Positions 19,504-27,997 of a stretch of 64,000 nucleotides of DNA are shown here, one piece after another (position 1 is the stretch's first letter; every line of letters begins with the position of its first letter). A program made the translations under genes and the position numbers. The notes beneath the pieces were generated by a model. The model searched no databases, had not been told where the DNA came from, and was given only the letters and a program-made list of their open reading frames with translations. The stretch is taken from contig NZ_AP026070.1 of the NCBI RefSeq assembly GCF_024363255.1, positions 3,906,001-3,970,000 on the forward strand, read 5' to 3'. This DNA comes from Shewanella sp. NFH-SH190041. GTDB taxonomy: Bacteria; Pseudomonadota; Gammaproteobacteria; Enterobacterales; Shewanellaceae.

Positions 19504-20235
19504 ATGAATAGCCACAGTATCCGTGCTTTCGGCACTACACAGCTTAGTATTCTGCTGATTGAGGACGAACAGGATTTAGCCCAACTGATCAGCCTTAATC
19601 TACAGGCACTCGATTATCAGGTTCACCATGCCACTACATTGCAGCAAGCCAATCTTATGCTGCAACAGTGTCAGCCCGATCTGATTCTCACCGACCGGCT
19701 GCTACCCGATGGTGACGGCTTGATGTTATGTCAGCAACTGCGACAAGCCGGAGCCGATATACCCATTATTATTCTGACGGCTAAGGACTCTGAAGCTGAT
19801 GTGGTATTGGGGCTTGAGTCCGGCGCGGATGACTATATCACCAAGCCTTTCAGCGTGCTGGAGCTCAGAGCGAGAGTAAAAGCCCGCTTACGTCACTGTA
19901 CTCGCCCCACCCATCAGGCACTAGAATTCAATGGCTTTACCATCAACTGCGATACCCGGGAAGTTATTGATGACAACACTCAACTTAACCTTACCGCCCG
20001 AGAGTTTGATCTGCTGACCTTTATGGCCCGCCATCCTCAACAGGTGTTCAGTCGAATGCAGTTGCTTGAAGCAGTATGGGGGCTAAATTACGAAGGCTAT
20101 GAACATACGGTCAATAGCCATATCAATCGGCTGCGCAATAAACTGGCTAACCGCCCGAGACTGGCCGATACCGTGAAAACTGTATGGGGAGTTGGTTACA
20201 AATTCGCACCACCTGAAACAGAGGCGGTGCTGTGA
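19504..20235 (+). CDS. OmpR-family response regulator
   Basis: The ATG at 19504 with GGGGAGG four bases upstream is the best start; a TTG at 19477 is in frame but lies inside the hairpin loop. The 243-residue product has a receiver domain with the acidic pair in LLIEDEQD (about residues 18-25), the phosphoacceptor in LILTDRLLPDGDG near residue 62, T in LTAKDS and K in DDYITKPFS near 110. A winged-helix DNA-binding domain fills about 135-235 (LTAREFDLLTFMARHPQQVF; TVNSHINRLRNKL; VKTVWGVGYKF). Its kinase partner overlaps it by four bases. Targets are unknown; the adjacent spondin genes are the obvious candidates. Confidence 0.95.
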   Translation: MNSHSIRAFGTTQLSILLIEDEQDLAQLISLNLQALDYQVHHATTLQQANLMLQQCQPDLILTDRLLPDGDGLMLCQQLRQAGADIPIIILTAKDSEADVVLGLESGADDYITKPFSVLELRARVKARLRHCTRPTHQALEFNGFTINCDTREVIDDNTQLNLTAREFDLLTFMARHPQQVFSRMQLLEAVWGLNYEGYEHTVNSHINRLRNKLANRPRLADTVKTVWGVGYKFAPPETEAVL

Positions 20236-21725
20236 ACAGTATGTTTAGCAGGCTGATGCTATCGGCCTGCATACTCGTTTTTCTACTATTACTGCTGCTG
20301 TGGCAATGGCTGGACTATAGCCACAGCGCACAATTAGCCAGGGTGCAGCAGTCTTTGCACCGTGAATTAGCTGGGCATATGGCCCATATCAACCCTCTGC
20401 TAGCCAGTGGCAATATCTCCGATGCCGCCCTGAAAGAAGCCTTCCATGATTTTATGCTGCTTGGTCCCAGCTTTGAGATTTATACTCTTACGCCCGGCGG
20501 GGATGTGGTTGCCTATTCTGCACCAGAGACCAAAATTGTAACCCGCCAAGTAGCATTGCCTCCCATTAAAGCCTTTTTAAGCCAGCAGCCTTTGCCCATC
20601 ACTGGCACCGATCCCAGAGCATTACAACGGGATAAAATCTTTTCAGCCACTGAGCTGCACTATCCTGATGGGCAACTCAGTGGCTACTTGTACGTTATTA
20701 TCGGTGGCGAAGCTTTTGATGGCTGGCAGCAGATTGCCTATGACACCCATCAGCGACAAACCTGGTTGGTCAGTTTACTGATCTGTGCCCTATTTGCGCT
20801 GCTGTTATTTGCGCTGATGTTGAAGTTTTTTACCTCACCGCTTAGCAGACTGTCCCGGGATGTTATCCGGCTTAATCCCTCCGTCTCAGGCAAAACGGCC
20901 GCCATGTTGCCTGGCGTTTACCAAGGTAGCAGTGAAATCTCAGCCTTGGGCACACAAATTAATGCGCTATTGCAGAAAATCCATCAGCAACAGCAACAAA
21001 TGCAAGCGCAGCAACAGGCTAAACAGCGTTTTATGCTGCATCTATCCCATGATCTAAAAACGCCGCTGACCGCCTTACTCGGCTATCTGGAAACCTGGCA
21101 ACTTAGCCCTATGCAACAGCGCTCAGATGATCTTATCCAAATGGCCACCAATACCGGCCAGAATCTGCAACAATTGCTGGCGCAACTATTGGAGTTAATC
21201 GCACTGGAAAATCAAACGATTACACCAAAGTTTGCCACCTTTGCCCTGCAGCCATTTTTACAGGAGTTAACTCAGACATTCACCCCAAAAGCCGCCAGAC
21301 GACAAATCCAACTGCACTTTGATGCTGGGGAAAACATGACCGCATTCAGCGACCGACAACTGCTACAACGCATGCTGCATAATCTGGTCGACAATGCCCT
21401 ACGCTATACCCCAACAGCAGGAAAAATCAGCATCCGACCAATACTGCATCACAGTCGCTGGCAATTGCTGGTTGAAGATAACGGCTCTGGCATGCACCAA
21501 GATGCCAGTCGGGCCCTCAATCAGCCCATAGCCAAAGCGCCACAATTTAGTGAGGATGATCCACTACCACAGTTAGGGGTCGGGCTAGCCATAGTGCGCC
21601 ACTTAGCCACTATGCTAGATTGCCCGCTTGAAATTGACAGTGAACCGGGTCGAGGATGTCGTATCTATCTGGCACTCAAGCTTCAGCGTAGTAATGACAA
21701 TACGGATATAAAAAAGGCGCCCTAA
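20232..21725 (+). CDS. Sensor histidine kinase, partner of the upstream regulator
   Basis: The GTG start overlaps the regulator stop (GTGA), so the two are translationally coupled. The 497-residue kinase has a first membrane helix at about 6-24, a periplasmic sensor of about 150 residues without a recognised fold, and a second helix at about 182-203. A HAMP-like linker, the H-box HLSHDLKTPLTALLGYLE near 275, the N-box LQRMLHNLVDNALRYTPT near 381, and G-boxes VEDNGSGM and GVGLAIVRHL complete the transmitter. A glutamine-rich coiled segment lies before the H-box. The signal is unknown. Confidence 0.95.
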   Translation: MNSMFSRLMLSACILVFLLLLLLWQWLDYSHSAQLARVQQSLHRELAGHMAHINPLLASGNISDAALKEAFHDFMLLGPSFEIYTLTPGGDVVAYSAPETKIVTRQVALPPIKAFLSQQPLPITGTDPRALQRDKIFSATELHYPDGQLSGYLYVIIGGEAFDGWQQIAYDTHQRQTWLVSLLICALFALLLFALMLKFFTSPLSRLSRDVIRLNPSVSGKTAAMLPGVYQGSSEISALGTQINALLQKIHQQQQQMQAQQQAKQRFMLHLSHDLKTPLTALLGYLETWQLSPMQQRSDDLIQMATNTGQNLQQLLAQLLELIALENQTITPKFATFALQPFLQELTQTFTPKAARRQIQLHFDAGENMTAFSDRQLLQRMLHNLVDNALRYTPTAGKISIRPILHHSRWQLLVEDNGSGMHQDASRALNQPIAKAPQFSEDDPLPQLGVGLAIVRHLATMLDCPLEIDSEPGRGCRIYLALKLQRSNDNTDIKKAP

Positions 21726-21732
21726 AGGCGCC
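21708..21732 (-). terminator. Intrinsic terminator of hemE
   Basis: On the minus strand, GGCGCC-TTTAG-GGCGCC is followed by a T-run (A-run at 21710-21715). The kinase stop codon lies inside the loop, so the element may also serve the plus strand weakly. Confidence 0.8.
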
Positions 21733-21753
21733 TGAATAACCAATCATCACAGG

Positions 21754-22818
21754 TTATTTATGATATTGACCGGACAGCTCGTGCACAGCTTTGATAAAGG
21801 CACCGGCATGGTCAGGGTCCACATGCTGGTGAATCCCATGGCCAAGGTTAAATACATGGCCAGTACCATTGCCATAACCCGCCAAGATAGTGGCCACTTC
21901 CTCACGGATCCGCTCTGGAGATGCATACAGCAAAGATGGGTCCATATTGCCTTGAAGGGCCACTTTATCACCCACCCGACGACGGGCATCGGCGATATCC
22001 ACAGTCCAGTCCAGACCCAGCGCATCACAACCGGTTTCGGCCATAGCTTCCAGCCACAGACCGCCACCCTTGGTGAACAGTGTTACTGGCACCTGACGGC
22101 CTTCATTATGACGGGTCAGACCGTCTACGATTTTCTGCATATAACGCAGCGAGAATTCACGGTAAGCGGCGTGAGATAATGCGCCACCCCAGGAGTCAAA
22201 GATCATCACAGCTTGAGCACCGGCGGCGATCTGAGCATTCAGATACAAGGTGACAGAATCAGCCAGCTTATCCAGCAGCAGGTGCAGAGCAGCAGGCTCG
22301 GCATACATCATACGCTTGATCTTTTCGAATGCTTTGCTGGAACCGCCTTCAACCATATAAGTGGCTAGCGTCCAAGGTGAACCAGAGAAGCCGATTAATG
22401 GCACCTCACCGTTCAGCTCACGACGAATTGTACGCACAGCATTCATCACATAACCCAGTTCATCTTCTGGATCTGGAATCGCCAGTTTCTGGATAGCTTC
22501 AATGGTATCGGTTGGGCGCTGGAAACGAGGACCTTCTCCCGCTTCAAAATAAAGCCCCAGCCCCATGGCATCAGGTACGGTCAAAATGTCAGAAAACAGA
22601 ATAGCTGCATCCAGTTCAAAACGGCACAGTGGCTGCAAAGTGACTTCACAGGCCAGATCAGCATTACGGCACAGCGACATAAAATCACCGGCCTGAGCAC
22701 GGGTGGCGCGGTACTCCGGCAAATAACGACCTGCCTGACGCATCATCCACACTGGAGTCACATCTACAGGTTGTTTTAATAACGCACGTAAATAACGATC
22801 ATTCTTTAATTCTGCCAT
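21754..22818 (-). CDS. hemE: Uroporphyrinogen decarboxylase
   Basis: HemE converts uroporphyrinogen III to coproporphyrinogen III in haem synthesis. The 354-residue length is normal. The N-terminal signature [16 protein letters not shown] (about residues 22-37) and the substrate-pocket motif [17 protein letters not shown] near 143 are intact, with [10 protein letters not shown] further on. It is cytoplasmic and cofactor-free. The gene faces a candidate small RNA and rsd across a 605-base divergent region. Confidence 0.98.
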   Translation of the reverse strand: MAELKNDRYLRALLKQPVDVTPVWMMRQAGRYLPEYRATRAQAGDFMSLCRNADLACEVTLQPLCRFELDAAILFSDILTVPDAMGLGLYFEAGEGPRFQRPTDTIEAIQKLAIPDPEDELGYVMNAVRTIRRELNGEVPLIGFSGSPWTLATYMVEGGSSKAFEKIKRMMYAEPAALHLLLDKLADSVTLYLNAQIAAGAQAVMIFDSWGGALSHAAYREFSLRYMQKIVDGLTRHNEGRQVPVTLFTKGGGLWLEAMAETGCDALGLDWTVDIADARRRVGDKVALQGNMDPSLLYASPERIREEVATILAGYGNGTGHVFNLGHGIHQHVDPDHAGAFIKAVHELSGQYHK

Positions 22819-23058
22819 TTGGCTTGATTCCTAAACAGGTTGATTTGCGACACCCAAAAAGGCTTGTGAGCAACGTCTCGTTTTCTTCAGAGACCGGCTA
22901 TTTTAGCATTTACGCGACTAAAATAATGGATGCAAACCAATTTATGTGAACTTATCCCTACCACAGAAATAACAGGATAAAAAACTGGTTACAGGTCAAA
23001 AAAAAGCATGGAAGCGAGAGCTGGCTTGAACACTAAATATTTCAAAGACAAAAAAAAG

Positions 23059-23087
23059 TTGCGGGACTTTCACCCCTTTGGTATAAA
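23059..23087 (+). promoter_or_regulatory. Sigma-70-type promoter for the candidate small RNA
   Basis: TTGCGG (23059-23064) and TATAAA (23082-23087) are separated by exactly 17 bases, which predicts a transcript beginning near G23094. Confidence 0.6.
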
Positions 23088-23093
23088 AACTTT

Positions 23094-23183
23094 GCGCTAG
23101 CAAGAACAATCAAGAAGCTCGTTAGATCGAGCCCCGGAAATAACTTACTTGCCCGGCTGCAGATTTCTGCCGCCGGGTTTTTT
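23094..23183 (+). ncRNA. Candidate small RNA between hemE and rsd
   Basis: About 90 bases lie between a well-spaced promoter and a strong terminator, with no reading frame in between. The first hairpin is GCTCG/CGAGC (23117-23121 and 23128-23132). A single-stranded stretch CCCCGGAAATAACTTACTT follows. The terminator stem is CCCGGC/GCCGGG (23152-23157 and 23172-23177), with an inner GCAG/CTGC pairing and a six-T run. This is the shape of Hfq-dependent trans-acting RNAs. No known family was recognised by eye. An alternative is a short leader with attenuator, but rsd begins about 240 bases further on. Confidence 0.5.
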
Positions 23184-23423
23184 ATTGCCTGTTTTTCACC
23201 TTAAAATAGCAATTCCAGCCTGATGAATAGCGTGTGGGCTCAATGCCATGCACCTATGTCTAGTCCCTTTTCAAGCTCGAACTGGTAGCAGGAATTTGCC
23301 ATCACAATAGGTAAATTCATATAAATCATACAAATCGGTGAGTTAAGCAAAAAGAGTTGATCAAAAGTTAACGGGTGGCCTACATTAGTGGTCAGGGATG
23401 CAAGCAAGAATGAGGCAAACATC

Positions 23424-23912
23424 ATGCTGACCAAACTGGAAAGAACAGAACAAAAATGGGGCGGCGCCAATAGGTTAATTGACCAATGGTTGGATCATCG
23501 TCGTAAGTTATTGGTTCAATATTGCAAAATTGCCGGTTTACCCCCCTATGATCAGGACAAGGGTACACTGCCAGAAGTTATTCAGGTAAAACAGTTTTGT
23601 GACTTATTGGTAGATTACGTTTCTGAAGGGCACTTCGAAGTTTATGATCAAGTGGTCAGCGCCTGTGAAGTCCATTCACAATCCAGTAAAGAGCTGGCGC
23701 AAAAATTAGTGCCTCATATCAGTCAGACCACAGATGGTGCATTGGATTTCAACGATAAATACGCTGAAAACCAAGCAGAAGAATTACTGTACGATTTAGA
23801 TCGTGATCTTGGTGTACTTATGCACGGCATGGAGACCCGATTCCAACTCGAAGATGAAATGCTGGAAGTACTCTTCGTCAATTACGCCGACTCAATCACA
23901 GAGCCTAGCTAA
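23424..23912 (+). CDS. rsd: Regulator of sigma D (anti-sigma-70 factor)
   Basis: The ATG at 23424, with GAGG about eight bases upstream, gives 162 residues, close to the 158 of E. coli Rsd; longer in-frame starts lack support. The product is all-helical with the family features: MLTKLERTEQKWGGANRLID at the start, WLDHRRKLLVQYCKIAGL, and the C-terminal METRFQLEDEMLEVLF. Rsd binds region 4 of RpoD and shifts polymerase towards alternative sigma factors in slow growth. It lies divergent to hemE and convergent with acnB. Confidence 0.92.
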   Translation: MLTKLERTEQKWGGANRLIDQWLDHRRKLLVQYCKIAGLPPYDQDKGTLPEVIQVKQFCDLLVDYVSEGHFEVYDQVVSACEVHSQSSKELAQKLVPHISQTTDGALDFNDKYAENQAEELLYDLDRDLGVLMHGMETRFQLEDEMLEVLFVNYADSITEPS

Positions 23913-23936
23913 ACTTTATCGCATCCCTTTTGCATT

Positions 23937-23964
23937 AAACGGACACACTTGGTGTCCGTTTTTG
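23937..23964 (+). terminator. Intrinsic terminator of rsd
   Basis: AAACGGACAC/GTGTCCGTTT with a five-base loop is followed by T-rich sequence. Confidence 0.88.
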
Positions 23965-24035
23965 CATTTAATTGTTTCATAATTAAAACAATAGAACATC
24001 ATCCACAAACCGCTTAAACCGACAGGAAACAACAT

Positions 24036-24059
24036 AAAAAAACCGGCCAATGGCCGGTT
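24036..24059 (-). terminator. Intrinsic terminator of acnB
   Basis: AACCGGCC-AAT-GGCCGGTT reads on the minus strand with a run of T's (A's at 24036-24042) immediately after acnB. Confidence 0.85.
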
Positions 24060-24107
24060 TTCTGCAAAATAGGTTCACACACCTATCTTTTACTTATTTC
24101 ACCATCA

Positions 24108-26705
24108 TTACACTGCACTTTGAAAAATCACTTCACCGGCTTTTTTGGTGTATGACTCAATTTTATCAAAATTCAGATAACGATAAGTGTCTGCCGCAGT
24201 GGCATCAATTTCTTTGGCATACTGCTGATATTCCTGTGGAGATGGTAAGCGGCCCAGTAGCGCTGCCACTGCCGCTAACTCAGCTGACGCTAAAAATACA
24301 TTCGCGCCGGTCCCTAAACGATTAGGGAAGTTACGGGTTGAAGTTGATACCACAGACGCCCCTTCCGCCACTCTGGCCTGATTACCCATACACAAAGAGC
24401 AGCCAGGAATTTCGATGCGGGCACCTGCCCGACCAAAAATACCGTAATACCCCTCTTCGGTTAGTTGATCCTTATCCATCTTGGTGGGTGGCGCAATCCA
24501 CAACCGGGTTGGCAGTGGCTGGGAGAATTTATCCAATACCTTACCCAATGCCCGGAAATGACCGATATTGGTCATACAGGAGCCCACAAACACTTCGTCA
24601 ATCTTAGTCTCGGCGACCTGAGACAGTAATACAGCATCATCGGGATCGTTTGGCGCACACAAGATGGGTTCTTTGATCTCATTCAGATCAATCTCAATCA
24701 CAGCAGCGTATTCGGCGTCAGCATCGGCTTGCATTAGTTCAGGGTTAGCCAACCACTCTTCCATACCCGAGATACGCCGTTCGATGGTGCGACGGTCGCC
24801 ATAACCTTCAGCAATCATCCACTTCAACATCACGATGTTGGAGTTCAAGTACTCGATGATCGGCGCTTTATCCAGCTTGATGGTACAACCGGCCGCGGAG
24901 CGCTCGGCAGAAGCATCCGACAACTCAAACGCCTGCTCAACTTTCAGGTGCTCCAGCCCTTCAATTTCCAACACGCGCCCGGAGAAGATGTTCTTCTTGC
25001 CCTTTTTCTCTACGGTCAGTAGCCCCATTTCAATGGCTTTGTGGGGGATGGCATGTACCAAATCACGCAACGTGATCCCCGGCTGCATCGTGCCGTTAAA
25101 ACGCACCAATACAGACTCTGGCATATCCAGTGGCATCACTCCGGTTGCTGCGGCAAATGCCACCAAACCGGAACCTGCCGGGAAGGAAATTCCGATAGGG
25201 AAACGGGTGTGGGAGTCACCACCTGTCCCCACGGTATCAGGTAGCAGCATGCGGTTTAGCCAGGAATGGATCACGCCGTCACCTGGGCGCAGAGAAACCC
25301 CGCCACGGTTCATAATAAAATCAGGTAATGTGTGGTGGGTATTCACATCCACAGGCTTTGGATAGGCGGCAGTGTGACAGAATGACTGCATGGTTAAATC
25401 GGCACTGAAGCCCAAACAAGCTAAATCTTTCAACTCATCCCGAGTCATGGGGCCGGTGGTATCTTGAGAGCCCACAGACGTCATCTTCGGCTCACAGTAT
25501 TGCCCCGGCCGCACGCCCGCAACGCCACACGCTTTACCGACCATCTTCTGTGCCAAGGTATAGCCTTTACCCGTATCAGCCACATCGCCTGGGCGAACAA
25601 ACACCTCAGAAGGTGACAATCCCAGCACCTCACGGGCTCTATCTGTCAGGCCGCGGCCAATGATCAACGGAATACGACCACCAGCTCGCACTTCATCTAG
25701 CAATACCTTGGTCTTCAATGCAAACTCAGAGATAACCTCATCGCTATCATGACGCTTAACCAGGCCTTGGTAAGGGAAGATATCAATCACATCGCCCATT
25801 TCCATGGCACTAACATCCAGCTCAATAGGCAATGCACCAGCATCTTCCATGGTATTAAAGAAGATAGGCGCTATCTTGCCACCAAGACAAAAACCACCAG
25901 CACGTTTATTCGGTACATACGGGATATCATCGCCCATAAACCACAGCACAGAATTGGTGGCGGACTTGCGCGAAGAACCAGTACCAACCACATCACCAAC
26001 ATACACCAACGGATGACCTTGGGTTTTCAGCGCGGCAATCTTCTTAATCGGGCCAACCACACCGGGCTCATCAGGCTCAATACCATCGCGGGCATTTTTC
26101 AGCATAGCCAAAGCGTGCAGGGGAATATCAGGGCGGGACCAAGCATCTGGCGCAGGAGACAAATCATCCGTGTTTGTTTCACCGGTTACCTTAAATACCG
26201 TCAGCGTAATTTTCTCATCCAGCTTAGGTTTTTGCAGGAACCAATCAGCATTAGCCCAAGACTCAACGACTTGTTTGGCTGATACATTACCGGCATTCAT
26301 CTTCTCAACCACATCGTGGAAAGCATCGAACATCAATAGCGTATGGGACAGAGCCTTAACAGCCAATGGCGCCAAAGCAGGGTTATCGAGTTGACGAATA
26401 AGGGGCTCAATATTGTAGCCGCCTTGCATTGTCCCGAGCAGTTCGACAGCGCGCTCCGCAGTCAAAATAGGTGAGCTCGCTTCCCCTTTGGCAATGGCAT
26501 CGAGCAGGCCGGCTTTGACATAGGCGGCTTCATCAACACCGGGGGGAATACGGTTTTCCAGCAGATCGAGGATAAACGCCTCTTCGCCAGCAGGCGGGTT
26601 CTTGACCAACTCAACCAATTCGGCAACCTGATGCGCATCCAGTGGTTTAGGGACTACGCCCTCGGCAGCACGCTCTTCGACGTGTTTACGATATGCTTCT
26701 AGCAC
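24108..26705 (-). CDS. acnB: Aconitate hydratase B
   Basis: AcnB interconverts citrate and isocitrate in the TCA cycle and can act as an iron-responsive RNA-binding protein when its cluster is lost. A GTG at 26705 is the best start: AGAGGA lies eight bases before it and the product is then 865 residues, the same as E. coli AcnB, beginning [16 protein letters not shown]. The frame stays open upstream, but the extra residues do not look like the family. The cluster cysteines are in GSCMTN near 710 and [12 protein letters not shown] near 770. The HEAT-like N-terminal domain and swivel domain ([16 protein letters not shown]) are present in AcnB order. Confidence 0.97.
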   Translation of the reverse strand: MLEAYRKHVEERAAEGVVPKPLDAHQVAELVELVKNPPAGEEAFILDLLENRIPPGVDEAAYVKAGLLDAIAKGEASSPILTAERAVELLGTMQGGYNIEPLIRQLDNPALAPLAVKALSHTLLMFDAFHDVVEKMNAGNVSAKQVVESWANADWFLQKPKLDEKITLTVFKVTGETNTDDLSPAPDAWSRPDIPLHALAMLKNARDGIEPDEPGVVGPIKKIAALKTQGHPLVYVGDVVGTGSSRKSATNSVLWFMGDDIPYVPNKRAGGFCLGGKIAPIFFNTMEDAGALPIELDVSAMEMGDVIDIFPYQGLVKRHDSDEVISEFALKTKVLLDEVRAGGRIPLIIGRGLTDRAREVLGLSPSEVFVRPGDVADTGKGYTLAQKMVGKACGVAGVRPGQYCEPKMTSVGSQDTTGPMTRDELKDLACLGFSADLTMQSFCHTAAYPKPVDVNTHHTLPDFIMNRGGVSLRPGDGVIHSWLNRMLLPDTVGTGGDSHTRFPIGISFPAGSGLVAFAAATGVMPLDMPESVLVRFNGTMQPGITLRDLVHAIPHKAIEMGLLTVEKKGKKNIFSGRVLEIEGLEHLKVEQAFELSDASAERSAAGCTIKLDKAPIIEYLNSNIVMLKWMIAEGYGDRRTIERRISGMEEWLANPELMQADADAEYAAVIEIDLNEIKEPILCAPNDPDDAVLLSQVAETKIDEVFVGSCMTNIGHFRALGKVLDKFSQPLPTRLWIAPPTKMDKDQLTEEGYYGIFGRAGARIEIPGCSLCMGNQARVAEGASVVSTSTRNFPNRLGTGANVFLASAELAAVAALLGRLPSPQEYQQYAKEIDATAADTYRYLNFDKIESYTKKAGEVIFQSAV

Positions 26706-27256
26706 GGCAACATTCCTCTTTGTTTTGGCGCGCTGCGCCAATCCTGTTTTTACCGGGACCATCAGCAGGGGGGTTGAACACTTTCGGTATGCAGTCAGGC
26801 TCCAACTGCCAACCATCCATGGCACTCAAGTTATGAATGCACCAGGGCACTTATCTGTGGTAAGTAAAAAGTGTTTTCGGACCCGTCCTACCCAGAGCCT
26901 ATCCACCATTCCTGCCGACTATCCCCTTCCTAGGGTTACCGGCCGGTGTTACCGACTCTGTCAGGCCTCACAACTCACACTTTGATTGCTTTCTCACCAT
27001 CTGCCCCGCATCATCCGCAGGCAGCGGCTCGACCCTATTGCGGCAGGGATTATACAATAAATAACCAAAAACATGAATCAGATCACAGTGTTGAGTCAGA
27101 TTCTCTCTGTTATTCCCCCTGCCACTCATTTGTGGCGAGCGCAAAAATCATACAACACTCGCCCACAGAATGCTTGCCGAGATTTTATCCATGTTTTGGT
27201 GGCGATTTAGTGGCATTATCAATGCCAACCCTACTTTATTTATCAGGAACAATACT
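26706..27256. promoter_or_regulatory. acnB: Divergent region of acnB and the HAD gene, with a long acnB leader
   Basis: The only clear -10 for acnB is TATAAT on the minus strand (27049-27054), with a poor -35 at about 17-18 bases. This would give an untranslated leader of roughly 335 bases. A perfect TTGGCGC/GCGCCAA hairpin (26725-26731 and 26735-26741) sits just before the ribosome binding site. No gene is convincingly encoded in the gap. Confidence 0.4.
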
Positions 27257-27913
27257 TTGTCAGCCAATCTCAGTGCCGTTATCTTTGATATGGACGGTGT
27301 ACTTATTGATTCAGAACCTTATTGGCGGGAAGCAGAGCTGGAGGTGTTCGGCCAGTTGGGGCTCCCCATTACACTGGAGCAAACCTATCAAACCACAGGG
27401 TTGAGAATCGATCAGGTCGTTGCTTTCTGGTATGCCCAAATACCCTGGCCTAACTATGATAACCACGCCACCAGTCAGGCGATTATTGCCGGGGTGATTG
27501 AGCGGATCCACCGCCATGGTCATGCTATGGCACATGTGACTGAGGCGCTGGCCGCTTGCCGCCGGGCAAAACTAAAAATCGGTCTGGCTACTGCATCTTC
27601 CAGCGATATCATTGCGACTGTTATGGCTAAACTGAATATTGGCGATTACTTTGACGCTATCAGCAGTGCCGAATCCCTGTCGCGAGGAAAACCCCACCCT
27701 GAGGTGTATCTTAACTGCGCAGCCATGCTGGATATTGTCCCGGAGCGGTGTCTGGCGGTAGAAGATTCATTTAATGGTTTAATTGCGGCGCGAGCTGCCA
27801 GTATGCACACCTTAGTGATCCCAGCACCTGCCGAGCGCCATCAATCTAAATGGGCCGCCGCTCACCACCAAGGTGAATCCCTCGCCGCGCTAGCCGCGCT
27901 GTTACCCGGTTAA
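27257..27913 (+). CDS. hxpB: HAD-family sugar-phosphatase, HxpB (YniC)-like
   Basis: The protein dephosphorylates hexose phosphates such as 2-deoxyglucose 6-phosphate in E. coli. The nucleophile motif FDMDGVLIDSEP lies at the N-terminus, motif II in TASSSDI, motif III in SRGKPHPEVYL and motif IV in VEDSFNG, as in beta-phosphoglucomutase-like HAD enzymes. I place the start at TTG 27257 with AGGA eight bases upstream, giving 218 residues against 222 in E. coli. An ATG at 27170 would add 29 residues that do not look like the family. A terminator follows. Confidence 0.85.
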   Translation: MSANLSAVIFDMDGVLIDSEPYWREAELEVFGQLGLPITLEQTYQTTGLRIDQVVAFWYAQIPWPNYDNHATSQAIIAGVIERIHRHGHAMAHVTEALAACRRAKLKIGLATASSSDIIATVMAKLNIGDYFDAISSAESLSRGKPHPEVYLNCAAMLDIVPERCLAVEDSFNGLIAARAASMHTLVIPAPAERHQSKWAAAHHQGESLAALAALLPG

Positions 27914-27941
27914 CTCCAAAACAGTGGGAATAAAAAGCAAA

Positions 27942-27965
27942 AGCCGAACTCACGTTCGGCTTTTT
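27942..27965. terminator. Bidirectional intrinsic terminator
   Basis: AGCCGAAC-TCAC-GTTCGGCT has an A-rich left flank and a T-run on the right, between the convergent HAD and M13 peptidase genes. Confidence 0.88.
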
Positions 27966-27997
27966 CACAATATGGCAGAGAGTAAATAAGACTCAAA

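Noticed and set aside
26706..26825. N-terminal extension of acnB to 905 residues
   Set aside because: The extra 40 residues do not look like AcnB, and GTG 26705 with a good ribosome binding site gives exactly the family length.
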